Positions 1-6,725 are shown, counted from the stretch's first letter. The stretch: 9,527 nucleotides of DNA from Crocinitomicaceae bacterium (GCA_030830385.1 JAURNA010000113.1:1-9527), one strand, 5' to 3'. Translations and numbers: made by a program. The notes: generated by a model not told the origin, from the sequence alone.

Positions 1-891
1 CAATGTTCGGAAATTTATCCCAAGAAGCCGATTTACGATATTCCCGGATTCCCGTCGATTCTTGCCGGAGAGTTGATCGATAACCTCATAGAGCAAGCGG
101 CTCCGTTCAAACCTGGCTTTACGCTGGGAGAAGCTGCTGTTAGCATTGAAAAAACGGACCATGAGCATTTCATTGTTACTACAAACAAAGGGACCAAGCA
201 CAGCGCTCCGGTTGTAATGATCGCCGGAGGACTTGGTGTTTTTGAACCGCGCAAACCACCGATCGAAAACCTTACAAAATACGAAGACAAGGGTGTTGAG
301 TACATCATTAAGGATCCGGAATTTTACCGGGGGAAACGATGCGTGATCGCCGGAGGTGGAGATTCTGCTCTGGATTGGGCGATTTTTCTTTCGGACAAGA
401 ACATTGCTTCGGAAGTCTCGCTCGTTCACCGACGGTCTTCATTCCGCGGACACTTGGATTCAGTGCAAAAAGTACTTGATCTGGCCGATGAAGGAAAAAT
501 CAACCTCATCACGGAAGCGGAAGTCACAGGCATTGAAGGAAACGGAAAGGTAGAAACTGTAATCGTTCAGCATGCGAAGGAAGGCGAGGTAAGGAAAGAA
601 ACCGATCACTTCATTCCGCTATTCGGATTGAAGCCAAGCCTCGGTCCAATCGCAAATTGGGGACTCGAAATCGAAAAGAATGCCATCAAGGTGGATACAC
701 TCGATTACTCAACGAACATTCCGGGTATTTATGCAATTGGAGACGTGAATACATACGCGAATAAGTTGAAACTCATCCTTTGCGGATTCCATGAAGGAAC
801 ACTGGCTGTTCAATCCGCGTTTGCACGCATCCACCCTGAGAAGAAGAATGTATTGAAGTACACCACTGTGAATGGAGTACAAGGATTCTGA
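1..891 (+). CDS. Ferredoxin/flavodoxin--NADP(+) reductase, TrxR-like type (5' partial)
   Basis: The open frame runs from the window edge to TGA, giving 296 visible residues; the N-terminal FAD-binding motif lies outside. The product is a cytosolic flavoprotein that moves electrons between NADPH and ferredoxin or flavodoxin. Seen: a YPKKPIYDIPGFP stretch typical of this family at the start; an NADPH-binding glycine motif AGGGDSALD around visible residues 117-125; an HRR...R signature (H143, R144, R145, R149) that in related enzymes binds the NADPH 2'-phosphate; and a second FAD motif, GIYAIGDV, with G247 and D248. There is no CxxC redox pair in the NADPH domain, which argues against thioredoxin reductase, the nearest alternative. 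The first available internal start (TTG at 73) is not the real start, because the conserved sequence continues in frame to base 1. The C-terminal tail is short and of normal type. The subtype is known by family resemblance; the electron partner is inferred. Confidence 0.88.
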   Translation, partial: QCSEIYPKKPIYDIPGFPSILAGELIDNLIEQAAPFKPGFTLGEAAVSIEKTDHEHFIVTTNKGTKHSAPVVMIAGGLGVFEPRKPPIENLTKYEDKGVEYIIKDPEFYRGKRCVIAGGGDSALDWAIFLSDKNIASEVSLVHRRSSFRGHLDSVQKVLDLADEGKINLITEAEVTGIEGNGKVETVIVQHAKEGEVRKETDHFIPLFGLKPSLGPIANWGLEIEKNAIKVDTLDYSTNIPGIYAIGDVNTYANKLKLILCGFHEGTLAVQSAFARIHPEKKNVLKYTTVNGVQGF

Positions 892-927
892 ATCCAGTTG
901 TGAAATTGGACTTGGGTTGATGGTGAT

Positions 928-1032
928 TTGCCAGGGCTCAGCGAATCCGGAATACGTTGGTTCTTGATCGGTTCATTGCTTTTGCTTATTTTGGAGGTTA
1001 TGGCAGGGTACCGTTATCTTCTGCTTAAATGA
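928..1032 (+). CDS. Possible small single-pass membrane peptide overlapping the LytTR gene start
   Basis: A stop-to-stop frame (904-1032) encodes a strongly hydrophobic C-terminal segment, WFLIGSLLLLILEVMAGY, followed by a short basic end (RYLLLK). The only reasonable start upstream of that segment is TTG at 928, giving 34 residues; there is no upstream ATG. Its TGA (1030-1032) overlaps the ATG (1029-1031) of the LytTR gene in an ATGA arrangement typical of translational coupling. Against it: the start is weak, the segment is short, T-rich DNA readily yields hydrophobic frames, and a promoter-like element at 1015-1022 lies inside it. It could also be the decayed tail of a lost membrane protein. 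I do not recognise it. Confidence 0.25.
   Translation: MPGLSESGIRWFLIGSLLLLILEVMAGYRYLLLK
991..1022 (+). promoter_or_regulatory. Candidate Bacteroidota-type promoter for the LytTR gene
   Basis: TTG at 991-993 is followed after 21 bases by TATCTTCT at 1015-1022. This resembles the phylum's -33 TTG and -7 TAnnTTTG elements, with two mismatches at the end of the -7 box. The box ends only six bases before the ATG at 1029, so transcription from it would give almost no leader. This is a match by eye and weak on its own. Confidence 0.3.
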
Positions 1033-1802
1033 TCCGGACAAGAAAGCATAGGGTTCAATTTGCTGGCGTTTTTGCCGCTTACTTCGGGCTTTCGTTATTC
1101 CTTCTTGCACCGATACAATTACTGAACAACGCAGATCATATAGCGGTCATTCCAATTGCGATCTTCGCTGCGATGATGCTTTCTTTCATCGCGATGAATC
1201 TTATAAGATCGTTCAAACCAACCGGACAGAAAATAGCGCTTATCCTGGTGCTGGAAATTGTTTCACTCCTGATAGCTCTTGCGCTACAGGGAATTTTTGG
1301 AATTCATGCGGAAGCACTGTTGTACCTACTGATCTTTGCCCTCGTCGGACTGGTTCCGGGATTAATGGGTGTTTTCTTACTGCTCCTGATCGAGACAAAG
1401 AATCGAATTCAACCTTTACACGTCGAATCAAAAAGTGCAGCGGAAGAAGTTGGCGAGGTACACTATTTCGTGTTGAAGAATGCCAAGGGTCGCATCAAAT
1501 TCAAAGAGCGCCTGGAGGATATACTTTGTTTTGAGTCCGATAACAATTACGTGATTGTTCATTACCGTCCGGAGGAAGAACCCACGCAACGCAGCGTACT
1601 TCGATTGACACTAAAAAAAGTCGAACACGAACTGATCCGCCTGGGTTCGAAGTCTTTTTATCGGGTTCACAGATCGTTTTTGGTGAACATAGATCACATT
1701 GAAAAAGTCCAGGGAAAGTCTCAATCTTACAAGCTCCAACTCAAGTTCTTCGAGCAATTCGTTCCGGTATCCAGATCCTTCGATATTTCACGTTTGGACT
1801 AA
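1029..1802 (+). CDS. Membrane-anchored LytTR-family transcription regulator
   Basis: This is a 257-residue protein with two parts. Residues about 11-31, 39-58, 68-90 and 96-121 are hydrophobic and look like four membrane helices. Residues about 155-257 form a LytTR DNA-binding domain, shown by ILCFESDNNYVIVHY and the hallmark FYRVHRSFLVNIDHIEKV. There is no phospho-acceptor receiver domain, so it is not a classical response regulator. The layout suggests a regulator held at the inner membrane that binds DNA from there and is controlled through its membrane part or a partner. An in-frame TAA directly before ATG 1029 fixes the earliest possible start. LytTR proteins usually bind pairs of short direct repeats about two helical turns apart; phased CCA repeats lie just after this gene. 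Family assignment is firm; the signal and targets are unknown. Confidence 0.9.
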   Translation: MIRTRKHRVQFAGVFAAYFGLSLFLLAPIQLLNNADHIAVIPIAIFAAMMLSFIAMNLIRSFKPTGQKIALILVLEIVSLLIALALQGIFGIHAEALLYLLIFALVGLVPGLMGVFLLLLIETKNRIQPLHVESKSAAEEVGEVHYFVLKNAKGRIKFKERLEDILCFESDNNYVIVHYRPEEEPTQRSVLRLTLKKVEHELIRLGSKSFYRVHRSFLVNIDHIEKVQGKSQSYKLQLKFFEQFVPVSRSFDISRLD

Positions 1803-1806
1803 AAAT

Positions 1807-1854
1807 CCAGCATTTCACCAATATTTCCAGCTGTTTACACCATTTTTATAACCA
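1807..1854 (+). repeat. Phased CCA repeats downstream of the LytTR gene
   Basis: Five CCA trinucleotides begin at 1807, 1818, 1827, 1840 and 1852, with spacings of 11, 9, 13 and 12 bases, about one helical turn each. On the other strand three of them extend to ATTGGTGAA, AATGGTGTA and AATGGTTAT, and the first two of these are 22 bases apart. A set of boxes on one face of the helix could be an operator, possibly for the neighbouring LytTR protein, but the boxes do not clearly match the published LytTR consensus. Short motifs like this can arise by chance. Confidence 0.25.
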
Positions 1855-1953
1855 TTCACCCCTTGTATTTTTCCGGTCAGCAGAATTTTCACAGACTACC
1901 ACTGAACTTTCTCAGGTCAACGCCTTGATTGTGAAACGCTTAACCAGGTTCAG

Positions 1954-2133
1954 ATGAAAAAAACGATTCTACTCAGTGCTTCCATTTCAGCAATTGCCCA
2001 AAATCAATATTTCGTAAACGATACCATCCATGCAGAAGATATGTTTTGCACCGCGCCTGGTTCGTCAGGTAGCAGTGGAACGTCAGCTGGTTCTCCGAAA
2101 GCATCGCATCAGGGGCTCACTCATTACGCGTGA
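1954..2133 (+). CDS. Possible 59-residue secreted peptide or truncated gene remnant
   Basis: ATG 1954 opens a frame of 59 residues ending in TGA. The N-terminus, MKKTILLSASISAIAQNQ, looks like a short signal peptide with the AxAQ-type cleavage common in this phylum, so cleavage before Q16 or nearby is plausible. The rest is polar, includes FVNDTIHAEDMFC, then a Gly/Ser-rich run (APGSSGSSGTSAGSP), and has a single cysteine. I recognise no family. The abrupt end after a low-complexity run would fit the 5' remnant of a larger secreted protein whose body was lost. It would also fit a genuine small exported peptide, which is interesting given the LytTR gene before it and the sensor kinase after it. 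No good ribosome-binding site or promoter was seen. Whether it is coding is uncertain. Confidence 0.35.
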   Translation: MKKTILLSASISAIAQNQYFVNDTIHAEDMFCTAPGSSGSSGTSAGSPKASHQGLTHYA

Positions 2134-2199
2134 GTAATCAAAAGGGTTCAGACTACACGAAATCATCTCCGCACAAACGAGTTCACCAGCGTTTTTTGG

Positions 2200-2207
2200 T
2201 ACTTTTA
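2200..2207 (+). promoter_or_regulatory. Candidate -7 promoter element before the kinase gene
   Basis: TACTTTTA matches TAnnTTTG except at the last base and ends four bases before the kinase ATG at 2212. No TTG sits at the usual distance upstream, so support is weak. It is listed because similar boxes lie at nearly the same distance before other starts in this window. Confidence 0.22.
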
Positions 2208-2211
2208 GATC

Positions 2212-3552
2212 ATGAATCGCAGAACGGTTAACACAGTCATCATACTTGGTATCGTTGCCGTGATCAGCATTTTGCTGATACAAATGATTTCCATCAACAA
2301 AACGGAAGCAATCCAGGAGCGTAATATTGCCATTCAGCAACGGGAAGACAGCCTGAATCTCATACACTTTCTCGACAGAACGCAAATTGCCTTGCGAAAC
2401 GTATTGAACCAAATTCGTACCACAAGCCGGGACAGTTCGGATGTTTTCGAAGCGGTTAAGCAACTCGACAACAACTATTTCCGGGTAGACTTCAACTCTG
2501 AGATCAACGCCTTTCAGCTCGAGACCTGGCTCAAACGCGAATTGTACAACCAAAGCCTTCACTACGATTTTCAGTACGGTATTTACGACTGCTTTGACAA
2601 TACGATCACCTACGGATCGCTGATTTCCTACTCGGGAACCGAATTTATTGCAGATACCCTTTCCAACGTGCATTCTCCTCCAGCCGACTTAAAAGCCAAT
2701 ACACATTATTTCACTGTGTTCTTTCCGGAAGTGTACAACGATCTTAAACCGATTCAGGAATCCAACAGATTTTCACCCTACGTCTACCTGATCGCCATTG
2801 TTGCACTCGTGTTGATCTTCTTCGGGTTTGCCGTGAATACGATCCTTCGTCAAAAGCGATTGTCAGAGGTTAAAACCGACTTCATTAACAACATGACCCA
2901 CGAATTGAAGACTCCCATTTCCACAATCGGTCTATCTGCGGAAATGATCATGCGCACTGATTTTGATAAGGAACCCGAAAAATTACAGCGATACGCAAGC
3001 CTGATTTACAAAGAGAACAAACGACTCGAGCACCAGGTAGAGCGTGTTTTGAAGGTAGCCAAACTCACCAAAGACAAAATTTCCCTGTCCAAGGAAACAA
3101 TGAATTTGCACGAGTTGCTTCTGGAAGTAAAAGATAACTTTGAACTCCATCAAACAGAAAAAGGAGGAGAAGTCACCACCCAGCTGAATGCAAAACATTT
3201 TGAACTGAGCGTGGATCCTGTGCACATCTCAAATGTTTGCTACAACCTGATCGACAACGCGATTAAATACTCCGATAAAACGCCCATCGTTGAAATCCGA
3301 ACCTCAAACGACCGTAAATGGTTCACAATTGAAATTGAGGACAATGGCATTGGGATGCGCCGCGAGAATCTGAAAATGATTTTCGATAAGTTTTACCGTG
3401 TTCCAACCGGCAATCGACATGATGTTAAGGGATTCGGATTGGGACTTTATTACGTGAAGCTCATCATTGAAGAGCATGGAGGCACCATCCATGTAAAGAG
3501 CTCCATTGGCAAAGGAACCATCTTCACCATTCGACTTCCTTACGAAGCATAG
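2212..3552 (+). CDS. Two-helix sensor histidine kinase (HisKA/HATPase)
   Basis: This is a 446-residue inner-membrane sensor kinase that autophosphorylates on histidine and normally passes the phosphate to a response regulator. Membrane helices lie at about residues 7-26 and 189-210 and enclose a periplasmic sensor region of about 160 residues with no recognised domain. The cytoplasmic part carries the H-box FINNMTHELKTPIS with phospho-acceptor H230, the N-box NLIDNAIKYS (345-354), the G1 box IEDNGIGM, the F-box FDKFYRV, and the G2 box KGFGLGLYYV with G407, G409 and G411. All catalytic elements are present, so it should be active. An in-frame TAG at 2206-2208 leaves ATG 2212 as the natural start. 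In this phylum such kinases usually have an OmpR-type regulator next to them; none is here, since the next gene is convergent and ends three bases away. The signal and partner cannot be read from the sequence. Confidence 0.93.
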   Translation: MNRRTVNTVIILGIVAVISILLIQMISINKTEAIQERNIAIQQREDSLNLIHFLDRTQIALRNVLNQIRTTSRDSSDVFEAVKQLDNNYFRVDFNSEINAFQLETWLKRELYNQSLHYDFQYGIYDCFDNTITYGSLISYSGTEFIADTLSNVHSPPADLKANTHYFTVFFPEVYNDLKPIQESNRFSPYVYLIAIVALVLIFFGFAVNTILRQKRLSEVKTDFINNMTHELKTPISTIGLSAEMIMRTDFDKEPEKLQRYASLIYKENKRLEHQVERVLKVAKLTKDKISLSKETMNLHELLLEVKDNFELHQTEKGGEVTTQLNAKHFELSVDPVHISNVCYNLIDNAIKYSDKTPIVEIRTSNDRKWFTIEIEDNGIGMRRENLKMIFDKFYRVPTGNRHDVKGFGLGLYYVKLIIEEHGGTIHVKSSIGKGTIFTIRLPYEA

Positions 3553-3555
3553 GCA

Positions 3556-3945
3556 TTACTTACTCTTGTATTTCTTCAATTCCGTGACAGGCTGAGGAAA
3601 CATTCCGTCCCTCGATAGACGTTTTCCTCGTTTGTAGACCAGAATTCGTTCGTTCGCCAATTGGTTGGTCATTTCGCAATCGAGCAGGAAGTAACTGTCT
3701 GCTTCAAACATGACGTTGTGCGTGCCGGTAATTTCGCGATTCCCGATGGTAACCGAGATGTCGCTCTTTGTAATCGACACGTAAATCGGTGTTTCTCCGA
3801 CCGGAATAAGCTCCTCACCTGTATTGATCTCATAGGCTGGAACCATTCCTTTGTAGCTTCCCAGGAACTTCCGCTTTAATTTGATTTCTTTTTGCGCCAC
3901 AGCCGGGAAGGAGACGAGGGCCACGAAGATTATAATCCAACGCAT
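3556..3945 (-). CDS. Small secreted protein of unknown function
   Basis: This is a 129-residue protein read from ATG at 3945. MRWIIIFVALVSFPAVAQ is a clear signal peptide with cleavage expected after AVA or AVAQ, so the mature part is about 110 residues in the periplasm or outside the cell. There is no lipobox cysteine. The mature part has alternating polar and hydrophobic stretches (PIYVSITKSDISVTIG, SYFLLDCEM) suggesting a small beta-rich fold, then a basic C-terminus rich in lysine. It has one cysteine. I recognise no family. The frame is open up to 4005, adding 20 residues. I prefer 3945 because the signal peptide begins there and a good promoter-like element at 3950-3977 lies inside the longer version. 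It is convergent with the kinase gene and divergent from thyA. Confidence 0.72.
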   Translation of the reverse strand: MRWIIIFVALVSFPAVAQKEIKLKRKFLGSYKGMVPAYEINTGEELIPVGETPIYVSITKSDISVTIGNREITGTHNVMFEADSYFLLDCEMTNQLANERILVYKRGKRLSRDGMFPQPVTELKKYKSK

Positions 3946-3949
3946 GAAA

Positions 3950-3977
3950 CGAAGATACGAAAAATCCACTGCGCCAA
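3950..3977 (-). promoter_or_regulatory. Candidate promoter for the small secreted protein gene
   Basis: On the minus strand TTG (3977-3975), 17 bases, then TATCTTCG (3957-3950) match the Bacteroidota TTG-N17-23-TAnnTTTG pattern with one mismatch. The -7 box ends four bases before ATG 3945, so the start of transcription would fall at or next to the start codon. This is the best promoter match in the window, found by eye. Confidence 0.42.
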
Positions 3978-4040
3978 TCGGGCACGATTTTTTCAACATT
4001 CCCATCAGTTACGAACATTATCGCTGGGCTTGACCACAAA

Positions 4041-4069
4041 TTGGGTAATTTCGGACCTGGTAAAATTCG
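4041..4069 (+). promoter_or_regulatory. Candidate promoter for the thyA-capA-folA run
   Basis: TTG at 4041-4043 is followed after 17 bases by TAAAATTCG at 4061-4069, a -7-like box one base longer than TAnnTTTG. An alternative box, TAATTTCG at 4046-4053, fits the -7 pattern better but its TTG at 4030-4032 is only 13 bases away. Either would serve the gene starting at ATG 4080. Low certainty. Confidence 0.27.
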
Positions 4070-4079
4070 GATACCCCCC

Positions 4080-4874
4080 ATGAAACAATATCACGACTTA
4101 CTCCAGCATATTCTCGACAACGGAACGAAGAAGGAAGACCGCACAGGAACCGGAACACTTTCCGTTTTTGGTTATCAAATGCGCTTCAATCTTTCGGAAG
4201 GATTTCCATGTGTAACCACAAAAAAAGTACACTTGCGGTCCATCATTCACGAACTGCTTTGGTTCCTGAAGGGGGATACAAACATCCGTTATTTGCGCGA
4301 GAACAAAGTGAGCATCTGGGACGAATGGGCAGATGAAAACGGCGATCTAGGTCCGGTTTACGGCCACCAATGGCGCAGTTGGCCCGATGGTAAAGGAGGC
4401 ACAATTGACCAAATCACCCAATTGGTGAACAACCTGAAAAACAACCCCGATTCGCGCCGCCACATTGTATCCGCATGGAACGTTGCTGATGTCGACAACA
4501 TGGCCCTGCCCCCTTGCCATACACTGTTTCAATTTTACGTAGCCGACGGAAAACTAAGTTGCCAGTTGTATCAACGCAGTGCCGATACATTCCTCGGTGT
4601 ACCTTTCAACATTGCATCTTATGCACTTTTAACATTAATGCTCGCGCAAGTATGCGATTTGGAACCGGGAGATTTTGTCCACACCTTTGGAGATGCCCAC
4701 CTGTACTCCAACCACCTGGAACAAGCAAAAACACAATTGGAGCGTCAACCGAGAGCGTTACCAACAATGAAACTGAACCCGGAAATCAAAGACCTGTTTG
4801 GATTCCGATACGAAGATTTTGAATTGATCAATTATGACCCACATCCACATATCAAAGCACCTGTGGCTGTGTAG
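4080..4874 (+). CDS. thyA: Thymidylate synthase ThyA
   Basis: This cytosolic enzyme methylates dUMP to dTMP with 5,10-methylenetetrahydrofolate, releasing dihydrofolate. The product is 264 residues, the same length as the E. coli enzyme, and the catalytic residues fall at the same numbers: R21 in DRTGTGT, nucleophile C146 in [14 protein letters not shown]126 and R127 in [12 protein letters not shown]166 in [13 protein letters not shown]169, N177 in FNIASYALL, and H207 and Y209 in DAHLYSNH. The C-terminus [12 protein letters not shown] is the conserved mobile tail. ATG 4080 is chosen because MKQYHDLLQ aligns with the family start; an upstream in-frame TTG at 4041 would add 13 unconserved residues. 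The stop lies 41 bases inside the next gene. Together with folA two genes downstream it forms the dTMP/folate cycle. All active-site positions are intact. Confidence 0.98.
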   Translation: MKQYHDLLQHILDNGTKKEDRTGTGTLSVFGYQMRFNLSEGFPCVTTKKVHLRSIIHELLWFLKGDTNIRYLRENKVSIWDEWADENGDLGPVYGHQWRSWPDGKGGTIDQITQLVNNLKNNPDSRRHIVSAWNVADVDNMALPPCHTLFQFYVADGKLSCQLYQRSADTFLGVPFNIASYALLTLMLAQVCDLEPGDFVHTFGDAHLYSNHLEQAKTQLERQPRALPTMKLNPEIKDLFGFRYEDFELINYDPHPHIKAPVAV

Positions 4875-6222
4875 CACGCTGATTTTTGCCTTTACACTCC
4901 CAAGTATCGGACAAAAAGACAGGAATGTTTCATTTCTGTTTGTGGGAGATGTCATGCAGCACGATGGACAAATTGCGGCGGCCTACAACGCGACCACCCA
5001 ATCGTACGAATACGACGATTGTTTTCAATTCATCGAACCCATTGTGAATTCTTACGATGTAACCATCGCCAATCTGGAGGTAACACTGGCAGGCAAACCC
5101 TTCAAAGGATACCCGCAATTTTCTGCACCTGATGAACTCGCAACTGCACTTGTTGATGCGGGATTTAACGTGATCCTAACGGCCAACAATCACTCTTGCG
5201 ACCGCGGTAAAAATGGAGTTTTGCGCACGCTTGACCAATTGGATGCGCTCGGTGTAAAACACACAGGTACGTTTAGAAATAAGCAAGAACGAGACAAAAA
5301 TTATCCGCTCATTGTTCAGGAAAAAGGAATGAAAATCGCCGTTCTTAATTATACCTATGGAACCAATGGACTCGAAGTGCCGGCTCCCTTGATCATAAAC
5401 TATATTGACAGCACTGTAATCAAAGAAGACATTGCCAAAGCGAAGTCGATGAATGCGGATTACATCATTTGCAACATGCACTGGGGAACGGAATACAAAC
5501 CGCTGCCGAACCCGTACCAAAAAACATACGAGCAAGTGTGCTATCAAGCGGGCGCAGACATGGTAATTGGCAGTCATCCGCACGTGGTTCAGCCCGTTGA
5601 AAAGAAAACCGTACACAATGAAGAGAAACTAACCGTCTGGTCCCTTGGCAACTTCATTTCGAATATGCAAACGCGCACAACACGCGGAGGTGTCATGGTT
5701 GGAGCCAAAGTGGAACAAACTCCAAAAGGACCGAAATTAGGCGAGGTGAATACGCACCTTCTTTATGTAATGAAACGCCGTGAAGGAGCTACCACACCTT
5801 ACTACGTTTTACCCGATTTCCCTTACAACAACTACCGCCCGGATTTTATGTCTTCTGCGGAAGCTGAACGAATGAAATTGTTTTTTTCCGACAGCCGGAA
5901 ACTCTACGCCGGGCACAACAAAAATGTACAGGAATCCATCGTAGCTGTCCATTCTGAAACCGGGAAGCATTTTCAAAAATTGCTAACGCATTACTTTGCA
6001 GTAGAAATTCTCGCCGGGGGAACATCTGCCTTACGGAATTCACTACTGGGTCATTACCTTCACAAACACGTCGACGCCGAAGGAGGCGTGCACTATCTGT
6101 CCGGATTCTACTACGATTCGTTGATAACCGAAGGACACATGCGCTTTCTGAACGACTGTGGAATTGAGAACACGCAAGTTGTGGAAGTTACACCAACAAC
6201 CATTTTGAAAAAGGAAGAATGA
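4834..6222 (+). CDS. CapA-family secreted metallophosphatase-fold protein
   Basis: This 462-residue protein belongs to the CapA/PGA_cap family, whose fold is that of calcineurin-like metallophosphoesterases; some members work in poly-gamma-glutamate capsule synthesis, but most have no known substrate. Seen: a signal peptide at about 1-26 (hydrophobic [12 protein letters not shown], cut before Q27); [11 protein letters not shown] with D39; ANLEV with E82; [11 protein letters not shown] with N118, N119, H120 and D123; NMHWGTEY with H216; and [11 protein letters not shown] with H248 and H250. These are the expected metal and active-site positions. The C-terminal third, from about 310, is less conserved. 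C13 is not in a lipobox. ATG 4834 is 41 bases inside thyA in another frame; no later usable start precedes the GDV motif, so the overlap is probably real. Its stop overlaps the folA start (ATGA). Being exported, it would not meet the cytosolic folate enzymes on either side. Family firm, substrate unknown. Confidence 0.9.
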   Translation: MTHIHISKHLWLCSTLIFAFTLPSIGQKDRNVSFLFVGDVMQHDGQIAAAYNATTQSYEYDDCFQFIEPIVNSYDVTIANLEVTLAGKPFKGYPQFSAPDELATALVDAGFNVILTANNHSCDRGKNGVLRTLDQLDALGVKHTGTFRNKQERDKNYPLIVQEKGMKIAVLNYTYGTNGLEVPAPLIINYIDSTVIKEDIAKAKSMNADYIICNMHWGTEYKPLPNPYQKTYEQVCYQAGADMVIGSHPHVVQPVEKKTVHNEEKLTVWSLGNFISNMQTRTTRGGVMVGAKVEQTPKGPKLGEVNTHLLYVMKRREGATTPYYVLPDFPYNNYRPDFMSSAEAERMKLFFSDSRKLYAGHNKNVQESIVAVHSETGKHFQKLLTHYFAVEILAGGTSALRNSLLGHYLHKHVDAEGGVHYLSGFYYDSLITEGHMRFLNDCGIENTQVVEVTPTTILKKEE

Positions 6223-6722
6223 ACGTTGCACTCATCGTAGCCATGGACTCCGAACGTGGAATTGGCCGAAATAATGATTTGATGTGGCACTTGCCGGAAG
6301 ACATGAAGTTCTTTACGAATAGCACACGTGGGCACATCGTGGTAATGGGAAGGAAAAACTACGACTCCATTCCTGAAAAATACCGTCCATTGCCTGGTCG
6401 GGAAAACGTGATCCTCACCCGAAATAAATCCTTCTCAGCCGAAAACTGCAAGGTTTTTCACGATCTGCAGTCCATTTTGGATCATTATTCAGCGGAAACC
6501 GAGCGCACGCTTTTTATCATCGGTGGAGGAGAAATTTACAGACTTGCCCTGGAAGCCGGAATCGTTGATGAAATGTACATTACATACATTAACAAAAACT
6601 ACGGAGCCGACACATTCTTCCCGGAGTTTGACCTCAATCAATGGCAGGTTCAAACCATCAAGCAACAACCCATTGACGAGCATCACGAAGCCAGCTTCTC
6701 CGTACTTCACTACACATCCTGA
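6219..6722 (+). CDS. folA: Dihydrofolate reductase FolA
   Basis: This cytosolic enzyme reduces dihydrofolate to tetrahydrofolate with NADPH, regenerating the cofactor that ThyA oxidises. It has 167 residues, normal for the chromosomal bacterial type. Seen: the N-terminal strand ALIVAMDSERGIGRNNDLMW; WHLPED with the active-site acid D28 (aligned to E. coli D27); VVMGRKNYDSIP for NADPH and substrate binding, with Tyr where E. coli has Trp47; PLPGRENVILT with R61, aligned to the substrate-binding R57; and IIGGGEIYRLAL, the second NADPH glycine motif. The start ATG at 6219 overlaps the stop of the CapA-type gene in ATGA, with a purine-rich AAGGAAGA directly before it, so translation is probably coupled. 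It ends three bases before a potential structured spacer. Nothing in it marks it as a trimethoprim-resistant mobile variant. Confidence 0.97.
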   Translation: MNVALIVAMDSERGIGRNNDLMWHLPEDMKFFTNSTRGHIVVMGRKNYDSIPEKYRPLPGRENVILTRNKSFSAENCKVFHDLQSILDHYSAETERTLFIIGGGEIYRLALEAGIVDEMYITYINKNYGADTFFPEFDLNQWQVQTIKQQPIDEHHEASFSVLHYTS

Positions 6723-6725
6723 CGG

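Larger units (their letters stand above)
1803..2211. other. 409-base stretch between the LytTR and kinase genes
   Basis: No ORF longer than 60 codons starts and ends here on the plus strand. It holds, in order, the phased CCA repeats, about 100 bases of AT-rich DNA with no recognised motif, the 59-residue candidate ORF at 1954, and about 80 bases ending in a promoter-like TACTTTTA box. The last part of the small ORF overlaps alternative short hairpins around its stop (ACTCA 2119-2123 with TGAGT 2131-2135, or ATTAC 2123-2127 with GTAAT 2134-2138), which are too weak to call a terminator. No tRNA or other structured RNA was recognised. Confidence 0.5.

Noticed and set aside
2119..2138. Short inverted repeats around the stop of the 59-residue ORF, considered as a terminator
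   Set aside because: Only five-pair stems with mutually exclusive pairing and no U-tract.
2083..2673. 196-codon open frame on the minus strand, antisense to the kinase N-terminus
   Set aside because: It overlaps a certain gene along most of its length, has no recognisable domain, and looks like a frame shadow of the kinase sensor region.
5176..5616. 146-codon minus-strand frame inside the CapA-type gene
   Set aside because: Fully antisense to a gene with intact motifs; no independent start signal or domain.
6219..6722. folA considered as a horizontally acquired trimethoprim-resistance gene
   Set aside because: It is embedded in an overlapping run with thyA, has ordinary chromosomal DHFR motifs and length, and no mobile-element sequence lies nearby.
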